A stretch of DNA of 64,000 nt from Brachyhypopomus gauderio (GCF_052324685.1 NW_027506880.1:1-64000), one strand, 5' to 3'; counted from the first letter of the stretch, positions 19,720 through 30,687 are shown. Numbers and translations are program-made. Notes: a model not told the origin generated them from the letters alone.

Positions 19720-19829
19720 GTCAGAATGGCCGAGCGGTCTAAGGCGCCAGACTCAAGTTGATAAAACTTCCAAAAGTTGGGTTTTCTGGTCTCCCAAAGG
19801 AGGCGTGAGTTCAAATCCCACTTCTGACA
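19720..19829 (+). tRNA. trnL-CAA: tRNA-Leu(CAA) copy 65, class C
   Basis: G52A; T4; short spacer. Confidence 0.9.
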
Positions 19830-19957
19830 AGTGTTTTCAATCAACAAATGAATCTAGTTTTGATAGAACTACAAACACAATAGCTCATTATATAATGAGT
19901 AAATGAGAGAAATAAAGAAACTCTTGTGACATTATAAGTGAACAAGGTTCAACTCCA

Positions 19958-20066
19958 GTCAGAATGGCCGAGCGGTCTAAGGCGCCAGACTCAAGTTGAT
20001 GAACTTCCAAAAGTAGGGGTTTCTGTTTTCCCAAAAGAGGCGTGGTTTCAAATCCCACTTCTGGCA
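19958..20066 (+). tRNA. trnL-CAA: tRNA-Leu(CAA) copy 66, class D' (first of six)
   Basis: Class D with one A lost in the intron (gatgaactt), so 109 bp. The downstream spacer is class A-like (aactttc, tatatagtgag), a mark shared by all six D' copies. Confidence 0.78.
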
Positions 20067-20286
20067 AGTGTTTTTCCATCAACAAATGAATCTAGTTTTG
20101 CTGGAACTTTCAACACAAGAGCTCATTATATAGTGAGTAAATGAGAGAAAGAAAGAAACTCCTGTGACATCATAATTGAACAAGCTTCAACAATGTAATT
20201 TCAGGTTTATTGCTTTTCTTGAAATCTTCAGTTTTGACTGCCTAATCATTAATAAGTCTGATTTCTAACAAGCAAAAATACCACCA

Positions 20287-20396
20287 GTCAGAATGGCCGA
20301 GCGGTCTAAGGCGCCAGACTCAAGTTGATAAAACTTCCAAAAGTTGGGATTTCTGGTCTCCCAAAGGAGGCGTGGGTTCAAATCCCACTTCTGACA
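20287..20396 (+). tRNA. trnL-CAA: tRNA-Leu(CAA) copy 67, class A
   Basis: Intact; T4; long spacer ending ataccacta. Confidence 0.97.
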
Positions 20397-20615
20397 AGTG
20401 TTTTCAATCAACAAATGAATCTAGTTTTGCTGGAACTTTCAACACAAGAGCTCATTATATAGTGAGTAAATGAGAGAAAGAAAGAAACTCCTGTGACATC
20501 ATAATTGAACAAGCTTCAACAATGTAATTTCAGGTTTATTGCTTTTCTTGAAATCTTCAGTTTTGACTGCCTAATCATTAATAAGTCTGATTTCTAACAA
20601 GCAAAAATACCACTA

Positions 20616-20725
20616 GTCAGAATGGCCGAGCGGTCTAAGGCGCCAGACTCAAGTTGATAAAACTTCCAAAAGTTGGGATTTCTGGTCTCCCAAAGGAGGC
20701 GTGGGTTCAAATCCCACTTCTGACA
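20616..20725 (+). tRNA. trnL-CAA: tRNA-Leu(CAA) copy 68, class A
   Basis: Intact; T4; short spacer. Confidence 0.97.
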
Positions 20726-20853
20726 AGTGTTTTCAATCAACAAATGAATCTAGTTTTGATAGAACTACAAACACAATAGCTCATTATATAATGAGTAAAT
20801 GAGAGAAATAAAGAAACTCTTGTGACATTATAAGTGAACAAGGTTCAACTCCA

Positions 20854-20963
20854 GTCAGAATGGCCGAGCGGTCTAAGGCGCCAGACTCAAGTTGATGAAA
20901 CTTCCAAAAGTAGGGGTTTCTGTTTTCCCAAAAGAGGCGTGGTTTCAAATCCCACTTCTGGCA
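20854..20963 (+). tRNA. trnL-CAA: tRNA-Leu(CAA) copy 69, class D
   Basis: Degenerate exon 2; long spacer. Confidence 0.8.
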
Positions 20964-21183
20964 AGTGTTTTTCCATCAACAAATGAATCTAGTTTTGCTG
21001 GAACATTCAACACAAGAGCTCATTATATAATGAGTAAATGAGAGAAAGAAAGAAACTCCTGTGACATCATAATTGAACATACTTGGACAATGTAATTTCA
21101 GGTTTATTGCTTTTCTTGAAATCTTCAGTTTTGACTGCCTAATCATTAATAAGACTGATTTCTAACAAGCAAAAATACCACCA

Positions 21184-21293
21184 GTCAGAATGGCCGAGCG
21201 GTCTAAGGCGCCAGACTCAAGTTGATAAAACTTCCAAAAGTTGGGTTTTCTGGTCTCCCAAAGGAGGCGTGGGTTGTAATCCCACTTCTGACA
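21184..21293 (+). tRNA. trnL-CAA: tRNA-Leu(CAA) copy 70, class E
   Basis: C56G, A57T; T5. Confidence 0.8.
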
Positions 21294-21513
21294 AGTGTTT
21301 TTCCATCAACAAATGAATGTAGTTTTGCTGGAACTTTCAACACAAGAGCTCATTATATAGTGAGTAAATGAGAGAAAGAAAGAAACTCCTGTGACATCAT
21401 AATTGAACAAGCTTCAACAATGTAATTTCAGGTTTATTGCTTTTCTTGAAATCTTCAGTTTTGACTGCCTAATCATTAATAAGTCTGATTTCTAACAAGC
21501 AAAAATACCACCA

Positions 21514-21623
21514 GTCAGAATGGCCGAGCGGTCTAAGGCGCCAGACTCAAGTTGATAAAACTTCCAAAAGTTGGGATTTCTGGTCTCCCAAAGGAGGCGT
21601 GGGTTCAAATCCCACTTCTGACA
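21514..21623 (+). tRNA. trnL-CAA: tRNA-Leu(CAA) copy 71, class A
   Basis: Intact; T4; long spacer. Confidence 0.97.
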
Positions 21624-21842
21624 AGTGTTTTCAATCAACAAATGAATCTAGTTTTGCTGGAACTTTCAACACAAGAGCTCATTATATAGTGAGTAAATGA
21701 GAGAAAGAAAGAAACTCCTGTGACATCATAATTGAACAAGCTTCAACAATGTAATTTCAGGTTTATTGCTTTTCTTGAAATCTTCAGTTTTGACTGCCTA
21801 ATCATTAATAAGTCTGATTTCTAACAAGCAAAAATACCACCA

Positions 21843-21952
21843 TTCAGAATGGCCGAGCGGTCTAAGGCGCCAGACTCAAGTTGATAAAACTTCCAAAATT
21901 TGGGATTTCTGGTCTCCCAAAGGAGGCGTGGGTTCAAATCCCACTTCTGACA
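21843..21952 (+). tRNA. trnL-CAA: tRNA-Leu(CAA) copy 72, class A with G1T
   Basis: Intron aaaattt subclass; short spacer. Confidence 0.87.
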
Positions 21953-22080
21953 AGTGTTTTCAATCAACAAATGAATCTAGTTTTGATAGAACTACAAACA
22001 CAATAGCTCATTATATAATGAGTAAATGAGAGAAATAAAGAAACTCTTGTGACATTATAAGTGAACAAGGTTCAACTCCA

Positions 22081-22190
22081 GTCAGAATGGCCGAGCGGTC
22101 TAAGGCGCCAGACTCAAGTTGATGAAACTTCCAAAAGTAGGGGTTTCTGTTTTCCCAAAAGAGGCGTGGTTTCAAATCCCACTTCTGGCA
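22081..22190 (+). tRNA. trnL-CAA: tRNA-Leu(CAA) copy 73, class D
   Basis: Degenerate exon 2; long spacer. Confidence 0.8.
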
Positions 22191-22410
22191 AGTGTTTTTC
22201 CATCAACAAATGAATCTAGTTTTGCTGGAACATTCAACACAAGAGCTCATTATATAATGAGTAAATGAGAGAAAGAAAGAAACTCCTGTGACATCATAAT
22301 TGAACATACTTGGACAATGTAATTTCAGGTTTATTGCTTTTCTTGAAATCTTCAGTTTTGACTGCCTAATCATTAATAAGTCTGATTTCTAACAAGCAAA
22401 AATACCACCA

Positions 22411-22520
22411 GTCAGAATGGCCGAGCGGTCTAAGGCGCCAGACTCAAGTTGATAAAACTTCCAAAAGTTGGGATTTCTGGTCTCCCAAAGGAGGCGTGGG
22501 TTCAAATCCCACTTCTGACA
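22411..22520 (+). tRNA. trnL-CAA: tRNA-Leu(CAA) copy 74, class A
   Basis: Intact; T4; short spacer. Confidence 0.97.
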
Positions 22521-22648
22521 AGTGTTTTCAATCAACAAATGAATCTAGTTTTGATAGAACTACAAACACAATAGCTCATTATATAATGAGTAAATGAGAG
22601 AAATAAAGAAACTCTTGTGACATTATAAGTGAACAAGGTTCAACTCCA

Positions 22649-22758
22649 GTCAGAATGGCCGAGCGGTCTAAGGCGCCAGACTCAAGTTGATGAAACTTCC
22701 AAAAGTAGGGGTTTCTGTTTTCCCAAAAGAGGCGTGGTTTCAAATCCCACTTCTGGCA
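22649..22758 (+). tRNA. trnL-CAA: tRNA-Leu(CAA) copy 75, class D
   Basis: Degenerate exon 2; ends phrase 5. Confidence 0.8.
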
Positions 22759-22977
22759 AGTGTTTTTCCATCAACAAATGAATCTAGTTTTGCTGGAACA
22801 TTCAACACAAGAGCTCATTATATAATGAGTAAATGAGAGAAAGAAAGAAACTCCTGTGACATCATAATTGAACATACTTGGACAATGTAATTTCAGGTTT
22901 ATTGCTTTTCTTGAAATCTTCAGTTTTGACTGCCTAATCATTATAAGTCTGATTTCTAACAAGCAAAACCACGACCA

Positions 22978-23087
22978 GTCAGAATGGCCGAGCGGTCTAA
23001 GGCGCCAGACTCAAGTTGATAAAACTTCCAAAAGTTGGGTTTTCTGGTCTCCCAAAGGAGGCGTGAGTTCAAATCCCACTTCTGACA
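22978..23087 (+). tRNA. trnL-CAA: tRNA-Leu(CAA) copy 76, class C, phrase head
   Basis: G52A; T5; long spacer. Confidence 0.9.
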
Positions 23088-23307
23088 AGTGTTTTTCAAT
23101 CAACAAATGATTCTAGTTTTGCTGGAACATTCAACACAAGAGCTCATTACATAGTGAGTAAATGAGAGAAAGAAAGAAACTCCTGTGACATCATAATTGA
23201 ACATACTTGGACAATGTAATTTCAGGTTTATTGCTTTTCTTGAAATCTTCAGTTTTGACTGCCTAATCATTAATAAGTCTGATTTCTAACTAGCAAAAGT
23301 ACCAGCA

Positions 23308-23417
23308 GTCAGAATGGCCGAGCGGTCTAAGGCGCCAGACTCAAGTTGATAAAACTTCCAAAAGTTGGGTTTTCTGGTCTCCCAAAGGAGGCGTGGGTTC
23401 AAATCCCACTTCTGACA
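23308..23417 (+). tRNA. trnL-CAA: tRNA-Leu(CAA) copy 77, class B
   Basis: Intact; T5; long spacer. Confidence 0.97.
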
Positions 23418-23637
23418 AGTGTTTTTCCATCAACAAATGAATGTAGTTTTGCTGGAACTTTCAACACAAGAGCTCATTATATAGTGAGTAAATGAGAGAA
23501 AGAAAGAAACTCCTGTGACATCATAATTGAACATACTTCAACAAAGTAATTTCAGGTTTATTGCTTTTCTTGAAATCTTCAGTTTTGACTGCCTAATCAT
23601 TAATAAGACTTATTTCTAACAAGCAAAAATACCACCA

Positions 23638-23747
23638 GTCAGAATGGCCGAGCGGTCTAAGGCGCCAGACTCAAGTTGATAAAACTTCCAAAAGTTGGGT
23701 TTTCTGGTCTCCCAAAGGAGGCGTGAGTTCAAATCCCACTTCTGACA
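23638..23747 (+). tRNA. trnL-CAA: tRNA-Leu(CAA) copy 78, class C
   Basis: G52A; T4; short spacer. Confidence 0.9.
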
Positions 23748-23875
23748 AGTGTTTTCAATCAACAAATGAATCTAGTTTTGATAGAACTACAAACACAATA
23801 GCTCATTATATAATGAGTAAATGAGAGAAATAAAGAAACTCTTGTGACATTATAAGTGAACAAGGTTCAACTCCA

Positions 23876-23984
23876 GTCAGAATGGCCGAGCGGTCTAAGG
23901 CGCCAGACTCAAGTTGATGAACTTCCAAAAGTAGGGGTTTCTGTTTTCCCAAAAGAGGCGTGGTTTCAAATCCCACTTCTGGCA
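23876..23984 (+). tRNA. trnL-CAA: tRNA-Leu(CAA) copy 79, class D'
   Basis: 109 bp; same intron deletion as copy 66. Confidence 0.78.
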
Positions 23985-24204
23985 AGTGTTTTTCCATCAA
24001 CAAATGAATCTAGTTTTGCTGGAACTTTCAACACAAGAGCTCATTATATAGTGAGTAAATGAGAGAAAGAAAGAAACTCCTGTGACATCATAATTGAACA
24101 AGCTTCAACAATGTAATTTCAGGTTTATTGCTTTTCTTGAAATCTTCAGTTTTGACTGCCTAATCATTAATAAGTCTGATTTCTAACAAGCAAAAATACC
24201 ACCA

Positions 24205-24314
24205 GTCAGAATGGCCGAGCGGTCTAAGGCGCCAGACTCAAGTTGATAAAACTTCCAAAAGTTGGGATTTCTGGTCTCCCAAAGGAGGCGTGGGTTCAAA
24301 TCCCACTTCTGACA
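24205..24314 (+). tRNA. trnL-CAA: tRNA-Leu(CAA) copy 80, class A
   Basis: Intact; T4; long spacer. Confidence 0.97.
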
Positions 24315-24533
24315 AGTGTTTTCAATCAACAAATGAATCTAGTTTTGCTGGAACTTTCAACACAAGAGCTCATTATATAGTGAGTAAATGAGAGAAAGAA
24401 AGAAACTCCTGTGACATCATAATTGAACAAGCTTCAACAATGTAATTTCAGGTTTATTGCTTTTCTTGAAATCTTCAGTTTTGACTGCCTAATCATTAAT
24501 AAGTCTGATTTCTAACAAGCAAAAATACCACTA

Positions 24534-24643
24534 GTCAGAATGGCCGAGCGGTCTAAGGCGCCAGACTCAAGTTGATAAAACTTCCAAAAGTTGGGATTTC
24601 TGGTCTCCCAAAGGAGGCGTGGGTTCAAATCCCACTTCTGACA
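24534..24643 (+). tRNA. trnL-CAA: tRNA-Leu(CAA) copy 81, class A
   Basis: Intact; T4; short spacer. Confidence 0.97.
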
Positions 24644-24771
24644 AGTGTTTTCAATCAACAAATGAATCTAGTTTTGATAGAACTACAAACACAATAGCTC
24701 ATTATATAATGAGTAAATGAGAGAAATAAAGAAACTCTTGTGACATTATAAGTGAACAAGGTTCAACTCCA

Positions 24772-24881
24772 GTCAGAATGGCCGAGCGGTCTAAGGCGCC
24801 AGACTCAAGTTGATGAAACTTCCAAAAGTAGGGGTTTCTGTTTTCCCAAAAGAGGCGTGGTTTCAAATCCCACTTCTGGCA
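24772..24881 (+). tRNA. trnL-CAA: tRNA-Leu(CAA) copy 82, class D
   Basis: Degenerate exon 2; long spacer. Confidence 0.8.
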
Positions 24882-25101
24882 AGTGTTTTTCCATCAACAA
24901 ATGAATCTAGTTTTGCTGGAACATTCAACACAAGAGCTCATTATATAATGAGTAAATGAGAGAAAGAAAGAAACTCCTGTGACATCATAATTGAACATAC
25001 TTGGACAATGTAATTTCAGGTTTATTGCTTTTCTTGAAATCTTCAGTTTTGACTGCCTAATCATTAATAAGACTGATTTCTAACAAGCAAAAATACCACC
25101 A

Positions 25102-25211
25102 GTCAGAATGGCCGAGCGGTCTAAGGCGCCAGACTCAAGTTGATAAAACTTCCAAAAGTTGGGTTTTCTGGTCTCCCAAAGGAGGCGTGGGTTGTAATCC
25201 CACTTCTGACA
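25102..25211 (+). tRNA. trnL-CAA: tRNA-Leu(CAA) copy 83, class E
   Basis: C56G, A57T; T5. Confidence 0.8.
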
Positions 25212-25431
25212 AGTGTTTTTCCATCAACAAATGAATGTAGTTTTGCTGGAACTTTCAACACAAGAGCTCATTATATAGTGAGTAAATGAGAGAAAGAAAG
25301 AAACTCCTGTGACATCATAATTGAACAAGCTTCAACAATGTAATTTCAGGTTTATTGCTTTTCTTGAAATCTTCAGTTTTGACTGCCTAATCATTAATAA
25401 GTCTGATTTCTAACAAGCAAAAATACCACCA

Positions 25432-25541
25432 GTCAGAATGGCCGAGCGGTCTAAGGCGCCAGACTCAAGTTGATAAAACTTCCAAAAGTTGGGATTTCTG
25501 GTCTCCCAAAGGAGGCGTGGGTTCAAATCCCACTTCTGACA
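25432..25541 (+). tRNA. trnL-CAA: tRNA-Leu(CAA) copy 84, class A
   Basis: Intact; T5, class C-like downstream. Confidence 0.97.
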
Positions 25542-25761
25542 AGTGTTTTTCAATCAACAAATGATTCTAGTTTTGCTGGAACTTTCAACACAAGAGCTCA
25601 TTATATAGTGAGTAAATGAGAGAAAGAAAGAAACTCCTGTGACATCATAATTGAACAAGCTTCAACAATGTAATTTCAGGTTTATTGCTTTTCTTGAAAT
25701 CTTCAGTTTTGACTGCCTAATCATTAATAAGTCTGATTTCTAACAAGCAAAAATACCACTA

Positions 25762-25871
25762 GTCAGAATGGCCGAGCGGTCTAAGGCGCCAGACTCAAGT
25801 TGATAAAACTTCCAAAAGTTGGGATTTCTGGTCTCCCAAAGGAGGCGTGGGTTCAAATCCCACTTCTGACA
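25762..25871 (+). tRNA. trnL-CAA: tRNA-Leu(CAA) copy 85, class A
   Basis: Intact; T4; short spacer. Confidence 0.97.
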
Positions 25872-25999
25872 AGTGTTTTCAATCAACAAATGAATCTAGT
25901 TTTGATAGAACTACAAACACAATAGCTCATTATATAATGAGTAAATGAGAGAAATAAAGAAACTCTTGTGACATTATAAGTGAACAAGGTTCAACTCCA

Positions 26000-26109
26000 G
26001 TCAGAATGGCCGAGCGGTCTAAGGCGCCAGACTCAAGTTGATGAAACTTCCAAAAGTAGGGGTTTCTGTTTTCCCAAAAGAGGCGTGGTTTCAAATCCCA
26101 CTTCTGGCA
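26000..26109 (+). tRNA. trnL-CAA: tRNA-Leu(CAA) copy 86, class D
   Basis: Degenerate exon 2; long spacer. Confidence 0.8.
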
Positions 26110-26329
26110 AGTGTTTTTCCATCAACAAATGAATCTAGTTTTGCTGGAACATTCAACACAAGAGCTCATTATATAATGAGTAAATGAGAGAAAGAAAGAA
26201 ACTCCTGTGACATCATAATTGAACATACTTGGACAATGTAATTTCAGGTTTATTGCTTTTCTTGAAATCTTCAGTTTTGACTGCCTAATCATTAATAAGA
26301 CTGATTTCTAACAAGCAAAAATACCACCA

Positions 26330-26439
26330 GTCAGAATGGCCGAGCGGTCTAAGGCGCCAGACTCAAGTTGATAAAACTTCCAAAAGTTGGGTTTTCTGGT
26401 CTCCCAAAGGAGGCGTGGGTTGTAATCCCACTTCTGACA
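26330..26439 (+). tRNA. trnL-CAA: tRNA-Leu(CAA) copy 87, class E
   Basis: C56G, A57T; T5. Confidence 0.8.
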
Positions 26440-26659
26440 AGTGTTTTTCCATCAACAAATGAATGTAGTTTTGCTGGAACTTTCAACACAAGAGCTCATT
26501 ATATAGTGAGTAAATGAGAGAAAGAAAGAAACTCCTGTGACATCATAATTGAACAAGCTTCAACAATGTAATTTCAGGTTTATTGCTTTTCTTGAAATCT
26601 TCAGTTTTGACTGCCTAATCATTAATAAGTCTGATTTCTAACAAGCAAAAATACCACCA

Positions 26660-26769
26660 GTCAGAATGGCCGAGCGGTCTAAGGCGCCAGACTCAAGTTG
26701 ATAAAACTTCCAAAAGTTGGGATTTCTGGTCTCCCAAAGGAGGCGTGGGTTCAAATCCCACTTCTGACA
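26660..26769 (+). tRNA. trnL-CAA: tRNA-Leu(CAA) copy 88, class A
   Basis: Intact; T5, class C-like downstream. Confidence 0.97.
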
Positions 26770-26989
26770 AGTGTTTTTCAATCAACAAATGATTCTAGTT
26801 TTGCTGGAACTTTCAACACAAGAGCTCATTATATAGTGAGTAAATGAGAGAAAGAAAGAAACTCCTGTGACATCATAATTGAACAAGCTTCAACAATGTA
26901 ATTTCAGGTTTATTGCTTTTCTTGAAATCTTCAGTTTTGACTGCCTAATCATTAATAAGTCTGATTTCTAACAAGCAAAAATACCACTA

Positions 26990-27099
26990 GTCAGAATGGC
27001 CGAGCGGTCTAAGGCGCCAGACTCAAGTTGATAAAACTTCCAAAAGTTGGGATTTCTGGTCTCCCAAAGGAGGCGTGGGTTCAAATCCCACTTCTGACA
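26990..27099 (+). tRNA. trnL-CAA: tRNA-Leu(CAA) copy 89, class A
   Basis: Intact; T4; short spacer. Confidence 0.97.
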
Positions 27100-27227
27100 A
27101 GTGTTTTCAATCAACAAATGAATCTAGTTTTGATAGAACTACAAACACAATAGCTCATTATATAATGAGTAAATGAGAGAAATAAAGAAACTCTTGTGAC
27201 ATTATAAGTGAACAAGGTTCAACTCCA

Positions 27228-27337
27228 GTCAGAATGGCCGAGCGGTCTAAGGCGCCAGACTCAAGTTGATGAAACTTCCAAAAGTAGGGGTTTCTGTTTT
27301 CCCAAAAGAGGCGTGGTTTCAAATCCCACTTCTGGCA
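27228..27337 (+). tRNA. trnL-CAA: tRNA-Leu(CAA) copy 90, class D
   Basis: Degenerate exon 2; attaaaag boundary spacer follows. Confidence 0.8.
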
Positions 27338-27556
27338 AGTGTTTTTCCATCAACAAATGAATCTAGTTTTGCTGGAACATTCAACACAAGAGCTCATTAT
27401 ATAATGAGTAAATGAGAGAAAGAAAGAAACTCCTGTGACATCATAATTGAACATACTTGGACAATGTAATTTCAGGTTTATTGCTTTTCTTGAAATCTTC
27501 AGTTTTGACTGCCTAATCATTAAAAGTCTGATTTCTAACAAGCAAAAATACCACCA

Positions 27557-27666
27557 GTCAGAATGGCCGAGCGGTCTAAGGCGCCAGACTCAAGTTGATA
27601 AAACTTCCAAAAGTTGGGTTTTCTGGTCTCCCAAAGGAGGCGTGAGTTCAAATCCCACTTCTGACA
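27557..27666 (+). tRNA. trnL-CAA: tRNA-Leu(CAA) copy 91, class C, phrase head
   Basis: G52A; T5; long spacer. Confidence 0.9.
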
Positions 27667-27886
27667 AGTGTTTTTCAATCAACAAATGATTCTAGTTTTG
27701 CTGGAACATTCAACACAAGAGCTCATTACATAGTGAGTAAATGAGAGAAAGAAAGAAACTCCTGTGACATCATAATTGAACATACTTGGACAATGTAATT
27801 TCAGGTTTATTGCTTTTCTTGAAATCTTCAGTTTTGACTGCCTAATCATTAATAAGTCTGATTTCTAACTAGCAAAAGTACCAGCA

Positions 27887-27996
27887 GTCAGAATGGCCGA
27901 GCGGTCTAAGGCGCCAGACTCAAGTTGATAAAACTTCCAAAAGTTGGGTTTTCTGGTCTCCCAAAGGAGGCGTGGGTTCAAATCCCACTTCTGACA
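27887..27996 (+). tRNA. trnL-CAA: tRNA-Leu(CAA) copy 92, class B
   Basis: Intact; T5; long spacer. Confidence 0.97.
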
Positions 27997-28216
27997 AGTG
28001 TTTTTCCATCAACAAATGAATGTAGTTTTGCTGGAACTTTCAACACAAGAGCTCATTATATAGTGAGTAAATGAGAGAAAGAAAGAAACTCCTGTGACAT
28101 CATAATTGAACATACTTCAACAAAGTAATTTCAGGTTTATTGCTTTTCTTGAAATCTTCAGTTTTGACTGCCTAATCATTAATAAGACTTATTTCTAACA
28201 AGCAAAAATACCACCA

Positions 28217-28326
28217 GTCAGAATGGCCGAGCGGTCTAAGGCGCCAGACTCAAGTTGATAAAACTTCCAAAAGTTGGGTTTTCTGGTCTCCCAAAGGAGG
28301 CGTGAGTTCAAATCCCACTTCTGACA
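28217..28326 (+). tRNA. trnL-CAA: tRNA-Leu(CAA) copy 93, class C
   Basis: G52A; T4; short spacer. Confidence 0.9.
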
Positions 28327-28454
28327 AGTGTTTTCAATCAACAAATGAATCTAGTTTTGATAGAACTACAAACACAATAGCTCATTATATAATGAGTAAA
28401 TGAGAGAAATAAAGAAACTCTTGTGACATTATAAGTGAACAAGGTTCAACTCCA

Positions 28455-28564
28455 GTCAGAATGGCCGAGCGGTCTAAGGCGCCAGACTCAAGTTGATAAA
28501 ACTTCCAAAAGTTGGGATTTCTGGTCTCCCAAAGGAGGCGTGGGTTCAAATCCCACTTCTGACA
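28455..28564 (+). tRNA. trnL-CAA: tRNA-Leu(CAA) copy 94, class A in class D position
   Basis: Follows a short spacer, where D is the rule (54 of 58), yet is a fully intact class A gene; a restored slot by conversion or crossover. Confidence 0.97.
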
Positions 28565-28783
28565 AGTGTTTTCAATCAACAAATGAATCTAGTTTTGCTG
28601 GAACTTTCAACACAAGAGCTCATTATATAGTGAGTAAATGAGAGAAAGAAAGAAACTCCTGTGACATCATAATTGAACAAGCTTCAACAATGTAATTTCA
28701 GGTTTATTGCTTTTCTTGAAATCTTCAGTTTTGACTGCCTAATCATTAATAAGTCTGATTTCTAACAAGCAAAAATACCACTA

Positions 28784-28893
28784 GTCAGAATGGCCGAGCG
28801 GTCTAAGGCGCCAGACTCAAGTTGATAAAACTTCCAAAAGTTGGGATTTCTGGTCTCCCAAAGGAGGCGTGGGTTCAAATCCCACTTCTGACA
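28784..28893 (+). tRNA. trnL-CAA: tRNA-Leu(CAA) copy 95, class A
   Basis: Intact; T4; short spacer. Confidence 0.97.
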
Positions 28894-29021
28894 AGTGTTT
28901 TCAATCAACAAATGAATCTAGTTTTGATAGAACTACAAACACAATAGCTCATTATATAATGAGTAAATGAGAGAAATAAAGAAACTCTTGTGACATTATA
29001 AGTGAACAAGGTTCAACTCCA

Positions 29022-29131
29022 GTCAGAATGGCCGAGCGGTCTAAGGCGCCAGACTCAAGTTGATAAAACTTCCAAAAGTTGGGATTTCTGGTCTCCCAAA
29101 GGAGGCGTGGGTTCAAATCCCACTTCTGACA
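29022..29131 (+). tRNA. trnL-CAA: tRNA-Leu(CAA) copy 96, class A in class D position
   Basis: Duplicate of copy 94 in the 567-bp repeat. Confidence 0.97.
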
Positions 29132-29350
29132 AGTGTTTTCAATCAACAAATGAATCTAGTTTTGCTGGAACTTTCAACACAAGAGCTCATTATATAGTGA
29201 GTAAATGAGAGAAAGAAAGAAACTCCTGTGACATCATAATTGAACAAGCTTCAACAATGTAATTTCAGGTTTATTGCTTTTCTTGAAATCTTCAGTTTTG
29301 ACTGCCTAATCATTAATAAGTCTGATTTCTAACAAGCAAAAATACCACTA

Positions 29351-29460
29351 GTCAGAATGGCCGAGCGGTCTAAGGCGCCAGACTCAAGTTGATAAAACTT
29401 CCAAAAGTTGGGATTTCTGGTCTCCCAAAGGAGGCGTGGGTTCAAATCCCACTTCTGACA
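29351..29460 (+). tRNA. trnL-CAA: tRNA-Leu(CAA) copy 97, class A
   Basis: Intact; T4; short spacer with gagaagtaaag. Confidence 0.97.
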
Positions 29461-29588
29461 AGTGTTTTCAATCAACAAATGAATCTAGTTTTGATAGAAC
29501 TACAAACACAATAGCTCATTATATAATGAGTAAATGAGAGAAGTAAAGAAACTCTTGTGACATTATAAGTGAACAAGGTTCAACTCCA

Positions 29589-29698
29589 GTCAGAATGGCC
29601 GAGCGGTCTAAGGCGCCAGACTCAAGTTGATGAAACTTCCAAAAGTAGGGGTTTCTGTTTTCCCAAAAGAGGCGTGGTTTCAAATCCCACTTCTGGCA
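29589..29698 (+). tRNA. trnL-CAA: tRNA-Leu(CAA) copy 98, class D
   Basis: Degenerate exon 2; long spacer. Confidence 0.8.
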
Positions 29699-29918
29699 AG
29701 TGTTTTTCCATCAACAAATGAATCTAGTTTTGCTGGAACATTCAACACAAGAGCTCATTATATAATGAGTAAATGAGAGAAAGAAAGAAACTCCTGTGAC
29801 ATCATAATTGAACATACTTGGACAATGTAATTTCAGGTTTATTGCTTTTCTTGAAATCTTCAGTTTTGACTGCCTAATCATTAATAAGACTGATTTCTAA
29901 CAAGCAAAAATACCACCA

Positions 29919-30028
29919 GTCAGAATGGCCGAGCGGTCTAAGGCGCCAGACTCAAGTTGATAAAACTTCCAAAAGTTGGGTTTTCTGGTCTCCCAAAGGA
30001 GGCGTGGGTTGTAATCCCACTTCTGACA
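29919..30028 (+). tRNA. trnL-CAA: tRNA-Leu(CAA) copy 99, class E
   Basis: C56G, A57T; T5. Confidence 0.8.
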
Positions 30029-30248
30029 AGTGTTTTTCCATCAACAAATGAATGTAGTTTTGCTGGAACTTTCAACACAAGAGCTCATTATATAGTGAGT
30101 AAATGAGAGAAAGAAAGAAACTCCTGTGACATCATAATTGAACAAGCTTCAACAATGTAATTTCAGGTTTATTGCTTTTCTTGAAATCTTCAGTTTTGAC
30201 TGCCTAATCATTAATAAGTCTGATTTCTAACAAGCAAAAATACCACCA

Positions 30249-30358
30249 GTCAGAATGGCCGAGCGGTCTAAGGCGCCAGACTCAAGTTGATAAAACTTCC
30301 AAAAGTTGGGATTTCTGGTCTCCCAAAGGAGGCGTGGGTTCAAATCCCACTTCTGACA
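30249..30358 (+). tRNA. trnL-CAA: tRNA-Leu(CAA) copy 100, class A
   Basis: Intact; first copy of the left 12,744-bp repeat. Confidence 0.97.
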
Positions 30359-30577
30359 AGTGTTTTCAATCAACAAATGAATCTAGTTTTGCTGGAACTT
30401 TCAACACAAGAGCTCATTATATAGTGAGTAAATGAGAGAAAGAAAGAAACTCCTGTGACATCATAATTGAACAAGCTTCAACAATGTAATTTCAGGTTTA
30501 TTGCTTTTCTTGAAATCTTCAGTTTTGACTGCCTAATCATTAATAAGTCTGATTTCTAACAAGCAAAAATACCACCA

Positions 30578-30687
30578 TTCAGAATGGCCGAGCGGTCTAA
30601 GGCGCCAGACTCAAGTTGATAAAACTTCCAAAAGTTGGGATTTCTGGTCTCCCAAAGGAGGCGTGGGTTCAAATCCCACTTCTGACA
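30578..30687 (+). tRNA. trnL-CAA: tRNA-Leu(CAA) copy 101, class A with G1T
   Basis: Normal intron (aaaagtt); short spacer with aagtttcaac. Confidence 0.88.

Larger units (their letters stand above)
19059..22977 (+). repeat. Higher-order phrase 5 (copies 63-75), 3,919 bp
   Basis: Order C B C D' A A D E A T1 D A D. It is the first phrase with the D' one-base intron deletion. Its head copy has one extra T, which makes it 1 bp longer than the matching distances in phrase 6. Confidence 0.82.
24772..25999 (+). repeat. 1,228-bp internal duplication, copy 1 (D E A A)
   Basis: Four units in the order D E A A, repeated directly at 26000-27227 with equal spacing. Both include the same class A copy with a T5 terminator. 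Confidence 0.85.
26000..27227 (+). repeat. 1,228-bp internal duplication, copy 2 (D E A A)
   Basis: Direct repeat of 24772-25999, offset exactly 1,228 bp at each of the four gene starts. Confidence 0.85.
22978..27556 (+). repeat. Higher-order phrase 6 (copies 76-90), 4,579 bp
   Basis: Order C B C D' A A D E A A D E A A D. The left part repeats phrase 5 at an offset of 3,918-3,919 bp. The right part is an internal duplication of D E A A. Confidence 0.82.
28455..29021 (+). repeat. 567-bp two-unit duplication, copy 1
   Basis: Two class A units (long then short). The same pair follows at 29022, offset 567 bp. The matching place in phrases 9 and 12 (35725, 48469) has the pair only once. Confidence 0.85.
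29022..29588 (+). repeat. 567-bp two-unit duplication, copy 2
   Basis: Direct repeat of 28455-29021. Its short spacer reads gagaagtaaag instead of gagaaataaag, one of the few differences from copy 1. Confidence 0.85.
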
